Origin: Pseudovibrio exalbescens DSM 16456
GTDB taxonomy: Bacteria; Pseudomonadota; Alphaproteobacteria; Rhizobiales; Stappiaceae
NCBI RefSeq assembly: GCF_000422785.1
Contig: NZ_AUGS01000008.1
Coordinates: 62,001-126,000, forward strand
Reading direction: 5' to 3'
Length of the DNA: 64,000 bases
Positions 1-9,840 of this stretch are shown in pieces. The position numbers and the translations under genes were made by a program. Each line of letters begins with the position of its first letter. The first letter of the stretch is position 1. The notes under the pieces were generated by a model. The model had not been told where the DNA came from. It saw nothing but the letters and a program-made list of their open reading frames with translations, and made no database searches.

Positions 1-813
1 TTGCCCCAACTTCAACAGGCTTTCAGGTGCAATGTCACTCGACGGGTAATCAGTGTAGCTTTTCAAGAAAGCATCAGCCGCCCCCCGATAGTCACGCTGC
101 GACAGTAAGCTCTCCCCATACCAATACTGGGCATTGGGCGCCAAATCATGATCTGGATACATGCCTAAGAATGTATCGAACCCCTCGGCAGCAGCCGGAT
201 AGTTACCCGCCATGACCAGATCATAGAACATGTTGTAGTCGGCACGTGGGTTGCCTGTAATGGAAGACTGCACATCACCATTGAATGTCGCTACATCTGG
301 ACCACCGGGCGCAACCAGTATGTTCCCATCAGAGGCGTTGCCGCTAGAGGGCGCAGAAGCGGACGGTGCGCCGTTACTACCTTGCGCCAAGGCAGAAAGA
401 TCCAGAGGCCCGGCCCCTGTACCTTGCGCCGTATCGCGAATGTTCTGGGTTTGCTCGGTGCGCGATACCCGTGGGCCTGTTTGCTGCGGTTGTTGCTGAG
501 GCTCTACACGCCCCTGCGTGGAAGAGTTTTGTTGCGGGCTTATTGGCGAGCCACCTTCCAGCTGTTGAAGGCGATACTCGTTGTCTTCCTGAGCCCTGCG
601 CAATTGATCTTCCAGTGTACGCACCTGGAACTGAAGCTGTTCCACCTGTCCTGTCAGCGACCGGATTTGTTCTTCAAGCTGTCCAAGACGCGCGCTGGTC
701 TGTGCTGCATCATCCCGATCAGATCCGAAAAGCTGCGCCGACGCGGGAGCCACAACGCTTGCACACAAAAAGAAACTTAAAAAATACGTCGCAACCTTGC
801 GGTTCAGTGTCAT
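1..813 (-). CDS. cpoB: Tol-Pal system protein CpoB (YbgF), C-terminus cut by window edge
   Basis: Periplasmic TPR protein that links the Tol-Pal machine to septal peptidoglycan synthesis. The visible 271 residues start at an ATG behind GGGAG, with a signal peptide (about residues 1-25, ending in PASAQ). A coiled-coil stretch (about 30-75, heptads such as LEEQIRSL and LEDQL) follows, then a Gln/Pro/Ser-rich linker (about 80-165), then the start of the TPR domain (ADYNMFYDLVMAGNYPAAAEGF). This is the standard CpoB layout. The frame is still open at base 1, so one or two TPRs and the stop lie outside. It is 173 bases downstream of pal on the same strand, the usual last gene of the tol-pal cluster. 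Confidence 0.93.
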   Translation of the reverse strand, partial: MTLNRKVATYFLSFFLCASVVAPASAQLFGSDRDDAAQTSARLGQLEEQIRSLTGQVEQLQFQVRTLEDQLRRAQEDNEYRLQQLEGGSPISPQQNSSTQGRVEPQQQPQQTGPRVSRTEQTQNIRDTAQGTGAGPLDLSALAQGSNGAPSASAPSSGNASDGNILVAPGGPDVATFNGDVQSSITGNPRADYNMFYDLVMAGNYPAAAEGFDTFLGMYPDHDLAPNAQYWYGESLLSQRDYRGAADAFLKSYTDYPSSDIAPESLLKLGQ

Positions 814-986
814 CAAAATCTCCCGAGCAGCACCAATTCACTGATGAACTACTAGTAACATGCTGATATCGGCCAAATTTTGACACTTGGCCCTATCAAA
901 TCACCATAGGTTATTTTTCGGGCAACCTGAGCTGAAAAAGGGGCGCTTTGGTCAAGTCGCCCCTCTTTACCTCACTTCGCTGTGTA

Positions 987-1472
987 TTAGCTGCCAGCGT
1001 TGTTGATCACAGTCACAGCACGGCGGTTCTGGCTCCAGCACGACGCAGCATTACACACCGCTACCGGACGCTCCTTGCCGTAGGAAATTGTCTTCAAACG
1101 GCTTGGGTTGATACCTTTGCCAACGAGATAATCGTAGGCAGACTGTGCACGACGCGCACCAAGGGCAATGTTGTATTGCCGGGTTCCGCGCTCGTCGGCA
1201 TGCCCTTCAATGGTCACCGTGTAGCTGGAATACGCCTGCAACCACTGTGCCTGCTTGTCCAAAGTCGCCCGGGCTTCCGGTGACAAAGAAGACTGATCGT
1301 TCTTGAAGAAAACGCGATCACCCACGTTCACGACAAAGTCCTGACCAGAGCCGGGAACCACAGAGCCATTAGCGCCGAGTTCCGGGCGGGTTTGAGAACA
1401 CGCTGCTGCGACAAGACAAACGGTCACCACAGCAACCAAACGCGCCGCACGCGCGAATAGTACATTTGACAT
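987..1472 (-). CDS. pal: Peptidoglycan-associated lipoprotein Pal
   Basis: Outer-membrane lipoprotein that binds peptidoglycan through an OmpA-like domain and is recruited by TolB to constriction sites. The chosen start gives 161 residues. A longer frame opens 38 codons earlier but has no matching ribosome-binding site, whereas AGGAG precedes this ATG at normal spacing. The N-terminus is a lipoprotein signal (charged start, hydrophobic run, LVAAAC with Cys as the first mature residue). The OmpA-like domain fills about residues 55-160, with the diagnostic stretch EGHADERGTRQYN. It lies 142 bases downstream of tolB, so it may have its own promoter as well as read-through from the tol genes. Confidence 0.97.
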   Translation of the reverse strand: MSNVLFARAARLVAVVTVCLVAAACSQTRPELGANGSVVPGSGQDFVVNVGDRVFFKNDQSSLSPEARATLDKQAQWLQAYSSYTVTIEGHADERGTRQYNIALGARRAQSAYDYLVGKGINPSRLKTISYGKERPVAVCNAASCWSQNRRAVTVINNAGS

Positions 1473-1526
1473 CCTAGTACTCCTGATCCCCAAGATTCTA
1501 TTAGGGTTGACCATTGCTAACCAAAC

Positions 1527-1559
1527 TTGGTTAATCCGCCCTTCACAAGGTTGGTTAAT
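1527..1559. repeat. Two 9-bp direct repeats between tolB and pal
   Basis: TTGGTTAAT occurs at 1527-1535 and again at 1551-1559, 24 bp apart start to start, inside the tolB-pal gap. Read on the coding strand of pal each copy is ATTAACCAA, which contains TTAACCA, the half-site of the CtrA box. The spacing puts both copies on one face of the helix (about two turns) and roughly 55-90 bases upstream of the pal start. Operator function is inference; the repeat itself is plain in the sequence. Confidence 0.45.
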
Positions 1560-1614
1560 GGTCCGTAAAGATTCATGCAATCCCAAAAGCGCTTGGAGCA
1601 GAATTGCCCTCGTT

Positions 1615-2979
1615 TTAGTTCAGCAACGGCGACCATGCCGGGTCGGACGCGAAATTGGGTGTGTTGACAATCTGCTCGTTATAGCCCGTCAAGTCTACGG
1701 TCCATACCTGTGGCCCTCCCTGCGCTCCGCGTGTATCCCGGAAGAAAGTGAGCACACGGCCATTTGGTGACCAAGCAGGCCCCTCGTTGTGGAACCCTTC
1801 AGTCAAGACACGCTCACCACTCCCATCTGGACGCATAACCCCGATCATGAACCGACCTTGATGAACTTTTGTGAACGCAATCAAATCACCACGCGGGGAC
1901 CATACGGGAGTGGAATACCGACCCGGACCGAAGCTGATGCGTTGAGCGTTCTGACCATTGGCATCCATCACATATAGCTGCTGTGCGCCACCGCGATCAC
2001 TTTCGAAAACGATCCTTTGCCCATCCGGCGAAAACGACGGACTGGTATCGATGGCGGCAGTATTGGTTAACCGCGTTGTACGTCGGGTGCGCAAATCCAT
2101 AATGTAGATGTTTGCATTGCCCCCTTGCTGCAAACTCATGACCACACGCTGCCCATCCGGAGAAAACCGTGGGGCGAAAGTCATCCCGGGAAAGTTTCCA
2201 AGAATCTCACGTTGGCCTGTCTCGATGTTCAGAAGGTAGACTTGGGGGTTCTGTCCGGAATAGGACATGTATGTAATTTCCTGAGAAACAGGAGAAAAAC
2301 GCGGCGTCAGAACCAGCTCCTCACCATTGGTTAGATACCGCACATTAGCGCCATCCTGATCCATGATCGCAAGTCGCTTGCGCCGAGCATCCTTGGGCCC
2401 ACTTTCGTCCACGAACACGATGCGCGTGTCGAAGTACCCCTTCTCCCCGGTCAGGCGCTCATAAATCTCATCTGCAATGATGTGAGCCAGCCGCCGCCAG
2501 TTCTGAGGTGTGGTGAAAAACTGCTGGCCGATCAACTGCTGACCGGCATAAACATCCCAAAGCCGAAATTCTGCCTTGAGACGCCCATCCGGCAATTGGC
2601 TGATCGAACCCGTCACCAACGCTTGCGCGCCGATGGTGCGCCAGTCCCCAAACCGTGGCGAGCTGTTAACATTCATGTTTTGCTGGATGTGGGCAGCAGG
2701 ATCAATGGGTCGAAACAAGCCCGACCGTTTCAGGTCGGCCGTCACGATGCCTGTGATCTGTTGGCCAAGATCGGCCTGAGGCCCGTTTGTCGCAAACACT
2801 GGCAAGGCAATGGGCATGGGCTCCAGATTACCTTGTGTAATATCGATTTCTATCAGTGCATGCGCAGGGCTCAGCAGCGCAACGCTGGCCAGAACCGTCA
2901 GGAAAAGGCTCTTCACCCGCGTGACTAAACACCTCAAAAAGGCGTTTCCAGTTTGCTCTGAGGTCGCCTGTACAGACAT
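1615..2979 (-). CDS. tolB: Tol-Pal system protein TolB
   Basis: Periplasmic beta-propeller protein that couples the TolQRA motor to Pal. At 454 residues it is close to the usual length. The start is the second in-frame ATG: AAGGAG lies 9 bases before it, while the ATG eight codons further upstream has no such site. Signal peptide about residues 20-41 (ending SPAHA). The N-terminal domain (about 42-165) contains [20 protein letters not shown]. The propeller blades carry repeated FSPDGQRIV-type motifs (about 215-450), for example [19 protein letters not shown]. It follows tolA after 29 bases in the same operon. Confidence 0.97.
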   Translation of the reverse strand: MSVQATSEQTGNAFLRCLVTRVKSLFLTVLASVALLSPAHALIEIDITQGNLEPMPIALPVFATNGPQADLGQQITGIVTADLKRSGLFRPIDPAAHIQQNMNVNSSPRFGDWRTIGAQALVTGSISQLPDGRLKAEFRLWDVYAGQQLIGQQFFTTPQNWRRLAHIIADEIYERLTGEKGYFDTRIVFVDESGPKDARRKRLAIMDQDGANVRYLTNGEELVLTPRFSPVSQEITYMSYSGQNPQVYLLNIETGQREILGNFPGMTFAPRFSPDGQRVVMSLQQGGNANIYIMDLRTRRTTRLTNTAAIDTSPSFSPDGQRIVFESDRGGAQQLYVMDANGQNAQRISFGPGRYSTPVWSPRGDLIAFTKVHQGRFMIGVMRPDGSGERVLTEGFHNEGPAWSPNGRVLTFFRDTRGAQGGPQVWTVDLTGYNEQIVNTPNFASDPAWSPLLN

Positions 2980-3008
2980 TGACCTTAGCTCCTTTTCATC
3001 CAATCGGC

Positions 3009-3944
3009 TTAGTATCCAAGCATTTCGCGTGGATCAAAGTTGAGAATGATTGTCTGCCATGATTCGTACTTGGAAATCGGCAGAGAATATGGACCGCAGC
3101 GATATACAGCGCGAATTGCACTCTGGGCCGCAGCATTGAAAGCAGGATTGCCATTGGCATTCAGCACTTTCGGCTGGCCCTGAACTTCTCCGTTCTCACT
3201 CATGGAGAACTGAAGACGGACCACGAGTTCTTCCGCGCCTACAGCCCCTACTGGCGGGTTCCAACAACGCGCCACCTGCGAACGCAGCGCATCGAGCTCG
3301 GATTGGGACATGCGCACGCCGATCTGACCGCGATCTGACCCCAATGACGCAGGCTGCTGCGAGTTTGAGGTTCCACCGCCGCTCGGTGTTGTCTTGTTCA
3401 ACAAGGCCGCAATATTGTTAGGGTCGAATTGTTCCTTCGGCGGCTCCGGCTCGCGCGGGCGCGGCGGAACACGGGGTTTTATCCGAGGACGAACCTTGAC
3501 TATTTGCTGCTCCGGCTCTTCGGTGCGGTCGACTTCCGGCCCCAACTCGGCGGTTTCAGAAACGGCCTCCTCCGGTGCCGGCTCCGCTGCTGGCTCAGGC
3601 TCGGGTTCGGGCGCAGGAGGCGGCGGTGTCTGCTCGACGGCGGCTTCCTGCACAGGACGATCCGTTTCCGGTCCCGGTGCACTTGTCTCATTGTCACGGG
3701 GCCTGTCAGCGGCCTCAGGTTTCTCCTGAGGCGGCTTCTCAGCGGGCTTTACGGCTGCCTCGCGAATTTCCGTCTCTTCCTTGGTGCCCAATTGCAACTG
3801 TGTCATCTCGGAGACAGGAACCAGCTCAACCGGCAACGAATCCACCGGCGCAACAGACAGATCCCGCCCGCCGGTGAAGCCAATCACCCCGGCGACGAGA
3901 ATGGCCAAGTGGCCTACTGCCGATGCAATAAGAGCTTTCCGCAT
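3009..3944 (-). CDS. tolA: TolA, inner-membrane tether of the Tol-Pal machine
   Basis: 311 residues. One N-terminal membrane helix (about 3-23, [17 protein letters not shown]). A long acidic, Pro/Glu-rich periplasmic stretch follows (about 60-165, many PEPEP and EEPE runs), then a basic patch ([20 protein letters not shown], about 150-170). The globular TonB/TolA-like C-terminal domain covers about 205-311 ([20 protein letters not shown]). TolA spans the periplasm and reaches TolB-Pal, driven by TolQR. The Pro/Glu-rich spacer in place of the Ala/Lys-rich helix of enteric TolA is common in alphaproteobacteria. It sits 6 bases after tolR and is clearly cotranscribed. Confidence 0.95.
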   Translation of the reverse strand: MRKALIASAVGHLAILVAGVIGFTGGRDLSVAPVDSLPVELVPVSEMTQLQLGTKEETEIREAAVKPAEKPPQEKPEAADRPRDNETSAPGPETDRPVQEAAVEQTPPPPAPEPEPEPAAEPAPEEAVSETAELGPEVDRTEEPEQQIVKVRPRIKPRVPPRPREPEPPKEQFDPNNIAALLNKTTPSGGGTSNSQQPASLGSDRGQIGVRMSQSELDALRSQVARCWNPPVGAVGAEELVVRLQFSMSENGEVQGQPKVLNANGNPAFNAAAQSAIRAVYRCGPYSLPISKYESWQTIILNFDPREMLGY

Positions 3945-3950
3945 GACCTG

Positions 3951-4403
3951 TTAGCTACCCTGTTCCTCGAGCGTGACCAAGCCGATCCGCTTGTATCCGG
4001 CAGCATTGATCCGCCCCATGACCTTCATGATGACGCCATAATCCGCATCCTGATCGCCGCGCACATAAAGGCGCTGGTCGTATCCATTCACGGCAATGGC
4101 TTCCAGTTTCGGGATCAACTCATCCAGCGGTATCTCGGTATCCTGAATGAATACGCGGCCATCCACATCCACAGATATGGCAATCGGCTCCACATCACCT
4201 TCCATAGGTGTGGCACGTGTTTCGGGCAGGTCAATTGGCACACCTACCGTAAGAAGCGGTGCCGAAACCATGAAAATGATCAGCAGAACCAGCACCACAT
4301 CCACAAACGGCGTTACGTTGATCTCGCTGATTGGCGCGCTGTGGCGCCCGCGTCTGCCACGACGCCCGGCTCGTCCGCCGCTGGAGCCCACACTCATGCC
4401 CAT
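3951..4403 (-). CDS. tolR: TolR, ExbD-family stator subunit
   Basis: 150 residues. A Gly/Arg-rich cytoplasmic N-terminus is followed by a single membrane helix (about 33-53). The helix holds the conserved proton-binding Asp in NVTPFVDVVLVLLIIFMV, then comes the periplasmic dimerisation domain (VPIDLPETRATPMEG and VYVRGDQDADYG-type sequence). With TolQ it forms the proton-driven stator that energises TolA. Only two bases separate it from the tolQ stop, so translation is probably coupled. A second ATG two codons downstream is an equally possible start. Confidence 0.96.
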   Translation of the reverse strand: MGMSVGSSGGRAGRRGRRGRHSAPISEINVTPFVDVVLVLLIIFMVSAPLLTVGVPIDLPETRATPMEGDVEPIAISVDVDGRVFIQDTEIPLDELIPKLEAIAVNGYDQRLYVRGDQDADYGVIMKVMGRINAAGYKRIGLVTLEEQGS

Positions 4404-4405
4404 GT

Positions 4406-5119
4406 TTACACCCGCTCATCAATGCGGCGAGACAGTATCGCCGAAAACTCGTCTGCAAAGCCTTCCATACGCGCTGCCAACTTACCGGAATCCGATTGCA
4501 GCTTGTTATAGGCAATAACAGCGGGAATGGCGGCCATCAGGCCTATCCCGGTCGCAAGCAATGCCTCGGCAATGCCCGGTGCCACCACAGCAAGGCTTGT
4601 ATTCTTGGATGCCGCAATGGAGGTAAACGAGTTCATGATGCCCCACACGGTACCGAACAGCCCGATGAACGGTGCGGCGGCGCCGACTGTGGCTAAAAAC
4701 ATCAACCGCTTTTGCAAACGTTCAACTTCGCGGGTAATGTTCAGATCCATCACGCGATCGATCCGCTGTTGCAGGCTGGCAATCGCCGGACGCTGGCCTT
4801 CGTGCGACCGCTTCCATTCCCGCATCGCCGCAACAAACAACGCAGCCATGCCATTGTTGGCGCGCGTGGAGAGCGATTTGTACAAATCTTCCAGAGACTG
4901 GCCGGACCAGAACACATTCTCGAACCGATCCATCTGCTTGCGCGTCCGGCGGTACAAGACAATCTTGTCAAAGATGATCGCCCAACTCCAGATCGACGCC
5001 ATCAGCAGACCGATCATCACCAGCTTGACGACAATATCCGCCTCGAAGAACAGCGATAGAAACGACAGGCTGGCGCCAGGTGTCGCCAGCGCAACTTCAG
5101 AAACGGCTTCAGGATTCAT
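4406..5119 (-). CDS. tolQ: TolQ, MotA/TolQ/ExbB proton-channel subunit
   Basis: 237 residues, the family's usual size. Three membrane helices are visible at about 28-48, 140-160 and 172-195. Helices 2 and 3 carry the conserved LATVGAAAPFIGLFGTVWGI and GIAEALLATGIGLMAAIPAV stretches that line the proton path. TolQ surrounds TolR in the inner membrane. It heads the tolQRAB transcript. The 261 bases upstream, between it and ybgC, hold no gene and probably a promoter, although ybgC and the ruv genes lie further upstream on the same strand. Confidence 0.97.
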   Translation of the reverse strand: MNPEAVSEVALATPGASLSFLSLFFEADIVVKLVMIGLLMASIWSWAIIFDKIVLYRRTRKQMDRFENVFWSGQSLEDLYKSLSTRANNGMAALFVAAMREWKRSHEGQRPAIASLQQRIDRVMDLNITREVERLQKRLMFLATVGAAAPFIGLFGTVWGIMNSFTSIAASKNTSLAVVAPGIAEALLATGIGLMAAIPAVIAYNKLQSDSGKLAARMEGFADEFSAILSRRIDERV

Positions 5120-5380
5120 GCAGCAAGGCCCTCTCGCCCCTATGTAACTAGCAAATGCACTCGCGAAGGCAGCCCCTCGCCCCAGAGTGCTTCGACTTTC
5201 AGGAAAACTTGGGTGTCTTCCTGCATCCCGAATTTGGCGAAACTTCGACTGGGGCCAACCGGGATCGGCATGACGATAAAGAACTGCTTATGGTTACTGA
5301 AGAATTAAGAGGAGAGGAGTTCAATCAACCGTGATTGTAATATGATAAGAAAAAACCAGAGATTTAACAGGGAGCAGCCT

Positions 5381-5857
5381 TCAGTTTGCCAAGCCACTTG
5401 CCACAATCAGGCGCTCTGCCAAATGCCTTGGCATTCGCCGCGGACCGCCGCCGGGCTGGATGACAGCCACGGTAACAACAGCAGAGAACAAGATCTCACC
5501 AGCCCGCGTGACGTCCTGACGCAGCACCAATCGTGCACCTTTCAACACTTCCAGTCGCGTAACCACCTCCAGCACATCATCAATCCGCGCAGGTCGCAGA
5601 AAATTGATATCCATGTGACGCACTGCGAAGGCCAATGTTCCACCATGGACACCATCCTCCAACTCATGATGATGAATATCGCAAACCCGCAAGAAGTCTG
5701 AGCGGCCCCGTTCAATGAACTTGAGATAAGCCGCGTGATACACCACACCTGTAAAATCCGTATCTTCGTAATATACCCGGACCGCCAAAACGTGCCCGTT
5801 CGACGTCAAACGCCCGGCAAGGTCTGGCCATTCGTGCTGTGTATCTTGTGTACTCAT
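5381..5857 (-). CDS. ybgC: YbgC, Tol-Pal-associated acyl-CoA thioesterase
   Basis: 158-residue hotdog-fold thioesterase of the 4-hydroxybenzoyl-CoA thioesterase/YbgC family. The catalytic region is visible as VYYEDTDFTGVVYHAAYLKF (about residues 28-47), with the family Asp in EDTDFTG, followed by ERGRSDFLR. YbgC hydrolyses acyl-CoA or acyl-ACP and is nearly always next to tol genes. Here it starts 6 bases after ruvB and probably shares the ruv transcript. A 261-base gap separates it from tolQ. Confidence 0.94.
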   Translation of the reverse strand: MSTQDTQHEWPDLAGRLTSNGHVLAVRVYYEDTDFTGVVYHAAYLKFIERGRSDFLRVCDIHHHELEDGVHGGTLAFAVRHMDINFLRPARIDDVLEVVTRLEVLKGARLVLRQDVTRAGEILFSAVVTVAVIQPGGGPRRMPRHLAERLIVASGLAN

Positions 5858-5863
5858 GATGGA

Positions 5864-6913
5864 TTACAGTTCTTCTTCGCTATCAAAAAACGTCATTTGT
5901 GGCACGTTTGTGCTGGAGGGCACAGAAAGGCCCAAATGACGGAACGCAATGGGCGTCAAAATACGACCACGGGGCGTGCGCTGAAGGTACCCATTCTGAA
6001 TGAGGTAGGGCTCCACGATGTCTTCGATGGCATCCCTTGGCTCAGACAACGCAGCAGCGATGGTCTCTATACCAACCGGACCACCACCAAAGTTTCGGGC
6101 AATCTGTTCCAGATAGCGGCGGTCAAGACTGTCAAAGCCTGCAGAGTCCACTTCAAGCTGAAGCAAGGCACGATCAGCCAAAGCTGCATCGATTTCCTCA
6201 ATCCCGGCCACTATTGCGAAATCTCGAACGCGGCGCAGCAGCCGCCCTGCAATACGCGGCGTTCCTCGCGAACGCTTGGCAATCTCACGCGCACCTTCTG
6301 CGCTCATGCCAATACCGAGCAGACGGGCACCGCGCGTAACGATCTGCATAAGCTCTTCTGCGGTATAAAACTCAAGCCGAACCGGAATACCAAAGCGGTC
6401 GCGCAATGGCGTCGTCAGCAAACCCAACCGGGTTGTCGCAGCCACCAGTGTGAACTTGGCCAAATCAATCTTGACTGAGCGAGCGGCAGGCCCTTCACCG
6501 ATAATCAAATCGAGCTGGAAGTCTTCCATTGCTGGATACAGCACTTCTTCCACCGCGGGATTGAGGCGGTGAATCTCGTCGATGAACAAAACATCTCGAT
6601 CTTCAAGATTGGTCAACAACGCGGCCAGATCGCCTGCCTTGGCAATAGCCGGGCCGGATGTGGCACGAAAATTCACCCCCAGCTCCCGCGCCATGATCTG
6701 CGCCAGGGTTGTTTTTCCAAGTCCTGGAGGCCCGACAAACAAAACGTGGTCCAGCGCCTCGCTCCGCGCCTTAGCCGCGCCAATGAAAACCTTGAGATTC
6801 TCGCGCGCCTGCCGTTGGCCGGTAAAATCATCCAACGTTTGCGGGCGCATGCCGCTATCGATCTCATCACCGCGGATTTCGGGGGTCACGATGCGCTGAT
6901 CACTCTCTGTCAT
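5864..6913 (-). CDS. ruvB: RuvB, Holliday-junction branch-migration ATPase
   Basis: 349-residue AAA+ motor of the RuvABC resolvasome. Walker A is [12 protein letters not shown] (about 61-72), Walker B is [10 protein letters not shown] (about 108-117), sensor 1 is [19 protein letters not shown], and the C-terminal winged helix includes TPRGRILTP. It overlaps the end of ruvA by the four bases ATGA, which indicates translational coupling. RuvB hexamers load on both sides of the RuvA tetramer and pump DNA through the junction for RuvC cutting. Confidence 0.98.
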   Translation of the reverse strand: MTESDQRIVTPEIRGDEIDSGMRPQTLDDFTGQRQARENLKVFIGAAKARSEALDHVLFVGPPGLGKTTLAQIMARELGVNFRATSGPAIAKAGDLAALLTNLEDRDVLFIDEIHRLNPAVEEVLYPAMEDFQLDLIIGEGPAARSVKIDLAKFTLVAATTRLGLLTTPLRDRFGIPVRLEFYTAEELMQIVTRGARLLGIGMSAEGAREIAKRSRGTPRIAGRLLRRVRDFAIVAGIEEIDAALADRALLQLEVDSAGFDSLDRRYLEQIARNFGGGPVGIETIAAALSEPRDAIEDIVEPYLIQNGYLQRTPRGRILTPIAFRHLGLSVPSSTNVPQMTFFDSEEEL

Positions 6914-7527
6914 GCTGAAAGTTCCTTCAGGCCAAGACGGATCAACGTCTCAGCACTTGCCTCTTCTCCGGCCGTTTTAACCGCAGCGGCAACTGCTGCG
7001 GAGGCCTGAGCTGGTTGATATCCCAGATTGGTCAACGCTGATACCGCATCTGCTACCGGGCGGGCTGCGTTATTTTGCTGAACGGACGCGCTGACCTGAA
7101 TGGTACTGTCATCCACACTCGCAAAATTCGGAGCCTTGTCCTTCAACTCCGACGCTATCCGCTCGGCCACCCTCTTACCAACCCCGGGCGCGCGTGTAAT
7201 GGATGTCTTGTCGCCCAACGCAATGGCATTGGCAACCTCACTCGCCTTCATCACCCCGAGTATGGCAAGAGCAACCTTGGCACCAACCCCCTGCACAGTC
7301 ATGAGAAGACGGAACCATTCGCGCTCATTGTCATCCTGAAAACCGTAGAGTTTAATCAGGTCTTCACGCACGACGGTCTCGATCGCCAACACCGCTGCTT
7401 CTCCCGCGCGCGGCAAATGCTGCAGTACCCGAGACGGACAATGCACCTGATAACACACACCCTGAACATCCAGCAGAACATAATCCTCACCGAAACTGTC
7501 CACCACGCCTTTCAGCTTTCCGATCAT
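6910..7527 (-). CDS. ruvA: RuvA, Holliday-junction recognition protein
   Basis: 205 residues from the family-typical start MIGKLKG. A longer open frame (21 more codons) runs back into ruvC and is not used. Visible parts are an OB fold (about 1-62), a helix-hairpin-helix region ([13 protein letters not shown] and [16 protein letters not shown], about 70-145) and a small C-terminal RuvB-binding domain ([17 protein letters not shown]). It has ATGA overlaps at both ends, with ruvC upstream and ruvB downstream, so the three proteins are likely made in coupled fashion. Confidence 0.98.
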   Translation of the reverse strand: MIGKLKGVVDSFGEDYVLLDVQGVCYQVHCPSRVLQHLPRAGEAAVLAIETVVREDLIKLYGFQDDNEREWFRLLMTVQGVGAKVALAILGVMKASEVANAIALGDKTSITRAPGVGKRVAERIASELKDKAPNFASVDDSTIQVSASVQQNNAARPVADAVSALTNLGYQPAQASAAVAAAVKTAGEEASAETLIRLGLKELSA

Positions 7528-8045
7528 TTTGCATGCACTCCAGCTAAGGCCATACGACCTTGCGCGCTGCCCCGATGGTGCGCGTGACAAATGGCGATTG
7601 CGAGCGCGTCGGCCGCATCGTCCGAATTAAAAACCGCTTTTGGCATCAAGACCTTCACCATCATGCGGATTTGTTCTTTGTCCGCATGACCCGTTCCCAC
7701 CACAGTTTTCTTCACGAGATTGGGCGCGTATTCGGCCACAGCAAGGTTATGCAGCGACGGCACAAGAAGTGCAATTCCTCGCGCCTGACCCAATTTCAGT
7801 GTCGCTCCCGCATCCTTGTTGACGAAAGTGTTTTCAACTGCAGCCTCTTCAGGTTCGTGCAGTGCGATGACGTCGTGAAGCGCGTCATGCAACTGCCGCA
7901 ACCGCTCAGCCAAGCTCGCCTTGCTGTCAGACGTAAGTGTGCCACTGGCAATAAAGCTTACCCGATTGCCCTGTGCTTCAATCACACCCCAACCGGTGCG
8001 CCTCAAACCCGGGTCGATACCCAGTATGCGGATCCTGTGATTCAT
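7524..8045 (-). CDS. ruvC: RuvC, Holliday-junction endonuclease
   Basis: 173 residues from an ATG giving [18 protein letters not shown] six codons earlier is possible but unlikely. Catalytic acidic residues are visible: Asp in [14 protein letters not shown], Glu in [20 protein letters not shown], and the paired Asp in [18 protein letters not shown]. The protein resolves Holliday junctions by symmetric nicks. It heads ruvCAB-ybgC and is divergent from an Lrp-type regulator, with a 256-base shared upstream region. In rhizobia ruvC often follows yebC; here the yebC gene lies about 800 bases away beyond the regulator. Confidence 0.96.
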   Translation of the reverse strand: MNHRIRILGIDPGLRRTGWGVIEAQGNRVSFIASGTLTSDSKASLAERLRQLHDALHDVIALHEPEEAAVENTFVNKDAGATLKLGQARGIALLVPSLHNLAVAEYAPNLVKKTVVGTGHADKEQIRMMVKVLMPKAVFNSDDAADALAIAICHAHHRGSAQGRMALAGVHAK

Positions 8046-8301
8046 AGAACAAACCGGTAACAAATTATTGGGCTACGTGCCACAACAACACCGCGGCGCA
8101 CAGAGTTTTACAGTGTGTTCTGCACACTAAGCCTTCGATATGACCGAATTCCGCTTCACCAGCAAACCACTCTCTTGAGCATTGCTCTTGACCAAACCGC
8201 GAACGATCTAGTCTTTTAGTCCAAACATCTTGTCGTTTTTCGATAATTTGGATAGATTTTTTGAAATATTGTTTTCAGCCATGCGGAAGTTGACATCTTT
8301 C

Positions 8302-8793
8302 ATGCCAAAAAACGATCTCGACAAGACTGACCTTGAAATCTTGAAAAACCTTCAGGCCGACGGCCGCCTGACGAATGTTGAGCTTGCAACCAAGATCGAG
8401 CTATCTCCCTCACCGTGCCTGCGTCGGGTAAAGCAACTGGAAGAATCCGGCGTAATCAGCGGGTATCAAGCTGCGCTCAATCGCAAGGCGGTGGGGCTGG
8501 ACATGACAGTATTCGTGGAAATGCGCGTGGTGAAACAAGATCGCGCCCGTGTGATGAGCATCCTCGAGCAACTGACCAACCAGAGCGAAGTTGTTTCCTG
8601 TCACCTTGTCTCAGGACAATCGGATATCCTTGCGGAAATCGTGGTACCCTCGTTGGAAGCTTACGACGCTTTCCTCTCTGACTTCCTGATGACATTGGAA
8701 GGGGTAGAAGACGTGCGCTCCAACTTTGCCATTCGGACCTTGAAGGCGAACGGCCCTCTTCCGTTGCAACATCTGGAGCGTAGTGACCAATAA
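8302..8793 (+). CDS. Lrp/AsnC-family transcriptional regulator
   Basis: 163 residues from the ATG giving MPKNDLDKTDLEI, the usual family start. An earlier in-frame ATG (8281) and a TTG (8230) exist but add AT-rich sequence that looks like promoter. Helix-turn-helix at about 5-55 (LKNLQADGRLTNVELATKI and SPCLRRVKQLEESGVI), then the RAM ligand-binding domain (about 70-150, with SGQSDILAEIVV). Such proteins sense amino acids and form octamers. No catabolic partner gene is adjacent: ruvC is divergent and yebC is convergent. Ligand and targets cannot be read from sequence. Confidence 0.9.
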   Translation: MPKNDLDKTDLEILKNLQADGRLTNVELATKIELSPSPCLRRVKQLEESGVISGYQAALNRKAVGLDMTVFVEMRVVKQDRARVMSILEQLTNQSEVVSCHLVSGQSDILAEIVVPSLEAYDAFLSDFLMTLEGVEDVRSNFAIRTLKANGPLPLQHLERSDQ

Positions 8794-8855
8794 AAAGAGC
8801 GGTGCAACGATCGCTGCCCGCCCCTTTTGGTCATTCATACTCGCCAGATTTCGGC

Positions 8856-9599
8856 TCAGCCGAGTTTCGCCATGATCTCATCATCAATGTCGAAGTTGGA
8901 GAACACGTTCTGAACATCGTCGTCTTCGTCCAGCACATCCATCAGCTTCATCAGCGTGCCAGCCTTTTCCTCGTCGACTGAAACGAGGTTCTGTGGCTTC
9001 CAGATGATTTTTACGGATTCGGCTTCACCCAACTGTTCTTCCAGCGCGGTCGAGACGTCGGAAAGGTCCTCAAACGCACAGATGATCGTGTGGCCGTCTT
9101 CATCAGAGACCACATCATCAGCACCCGCTTCAATGCCTGCTTCGAGAATGGCATCCGCTTCACCAGCTTCCGGTTTGTAAACAATCTCGCCGACACGGTC
9201 GAACATGAATGAGACAGAGCCTGTTTCACCCATGGAGCCGCCATACTTTGTGAAGTAGGAGCGCACATTGGCTGCGGACCTGTTGCGGTTATCCGTCAAC
9301 GCCTCAACAATGATGGCAGTGCCGCCCGGACCATAGCCCTCATAGCGAATTTCATCATAGTTTGCAGCATCACCACCCTGGGATTTGGCAATCGCCCGCT
9401 GGATGTTGTCCTTGGGCATGGATTGCCCCTTGGCATTCTGAATTGCCAAACGCAAACGCGGATTCTTTTCCGGGTCGGGGTCGCCCATTTTTGCGGCGAC
9501 GGTAATCTCTTTGGAAAGTTTGGAGAACATCTTGGAGCGCGCGGCGTCCTGACGACCCTTGCGGTGCATGATGTTCTTGAATTTTGAATGTCCGGCCAT
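8856..9599 (-). CDS. yebC: YebC/PmpR-family protein
   Basis: 247 residues, typical length, with the family N-terminus [19 protein letters not shown]. The middle contains the conserved [19 protein letters not shown] and [20 protein letters not shown]. YebC proteins are known both as DNA-binding regulators and, in recent work, as ribosome-associated factors that ease translation of proline-rich stretches. Which role applies here cannot be told from sequence. It is the last gene of the minus-strand block that also holds zapA, 6S RNA, the folate cyclo-ligase gene and ymdB. Confidence 0.96.
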   Translation of the reverse strand: MAGHSKFKNIMHRKGRQDAARSKMFSKLSKEITVAAKMGDPDPEKNPRLRLAIQNAKGQSMPKDNIQRAIAKSQGGDAANYDEIRYEGYGPGGTAIIVEALTDNRNRSAANVRSYFTKYGGSMGETGSVSFMFDRVGEIVYKPEAGEADAILEAGIEAGADDVVSDEDGHTIICAFEDLSDVSTALEEQLGEAESVKIIWKPQNLVSVDEEKAGTLMKLMDVLDEDDDVQNVFSNFDIDDEIMAKLG

Positions 9600-9606
9600 A
9601 TAACTC

Positions 9607-9795
9607 TCAGGCTTGCTGCTTGTCTGTTGTTAAACTCTGAAGACAGGGTTCGCAGATGGCGCACCCGCCGCACACCGTATTCATGTATGCGGAGCGCAGC
9701 AGCATCGCAAACCGCCTCAATTCGTCCGTGCGCCGCTTATAAAATGTCAAAGGCGCAAAATCCAGCGCCCACTGACCATTTTTCCGAGATGACAC
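9607..9795 (-). CDS. Possible small Cys-rich protein between ymdB and yebC
   Basis: A 62-codon frame from GTG, ending 7 bases before the yebC start and beginning 45 bases after the ymdB stop, on the same strand as both. It carries four regularly spaced cysteines, [10 protein letters not shown] (C-x2-C-x2-C-x2-C), a pattern typical of metal or Fe-S binding. The start is weak: a GGAGGGG stretch lies about 20 bases upstream of the GTG, too far for a normal site. The position inside a co-directional block favours a gene; the lack of a good start and of a recognised family argues against. I do not recognise it. Confidence 0.3.
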   Translation of the reverse strand: MSSRKNGQWALDFAPLTFYKRRTDELRRFAMLLRSAYMNTVCGGCAICEPCLQSLTTDKQQA

Positions 9796-9840
9796 AACGA
9801 AGCTGTCGCTTCTGATACCCCTCCGGCATCACTTGGTGAG

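Noticed and set aside
3429-4511. Long plus-strand frame opposite tolA-tolR
   Set aside because: Shadow of the strongly supported tolA and tolR genes; the composition is Arg/Cys/His-rich and there is no ribosome-binding site.
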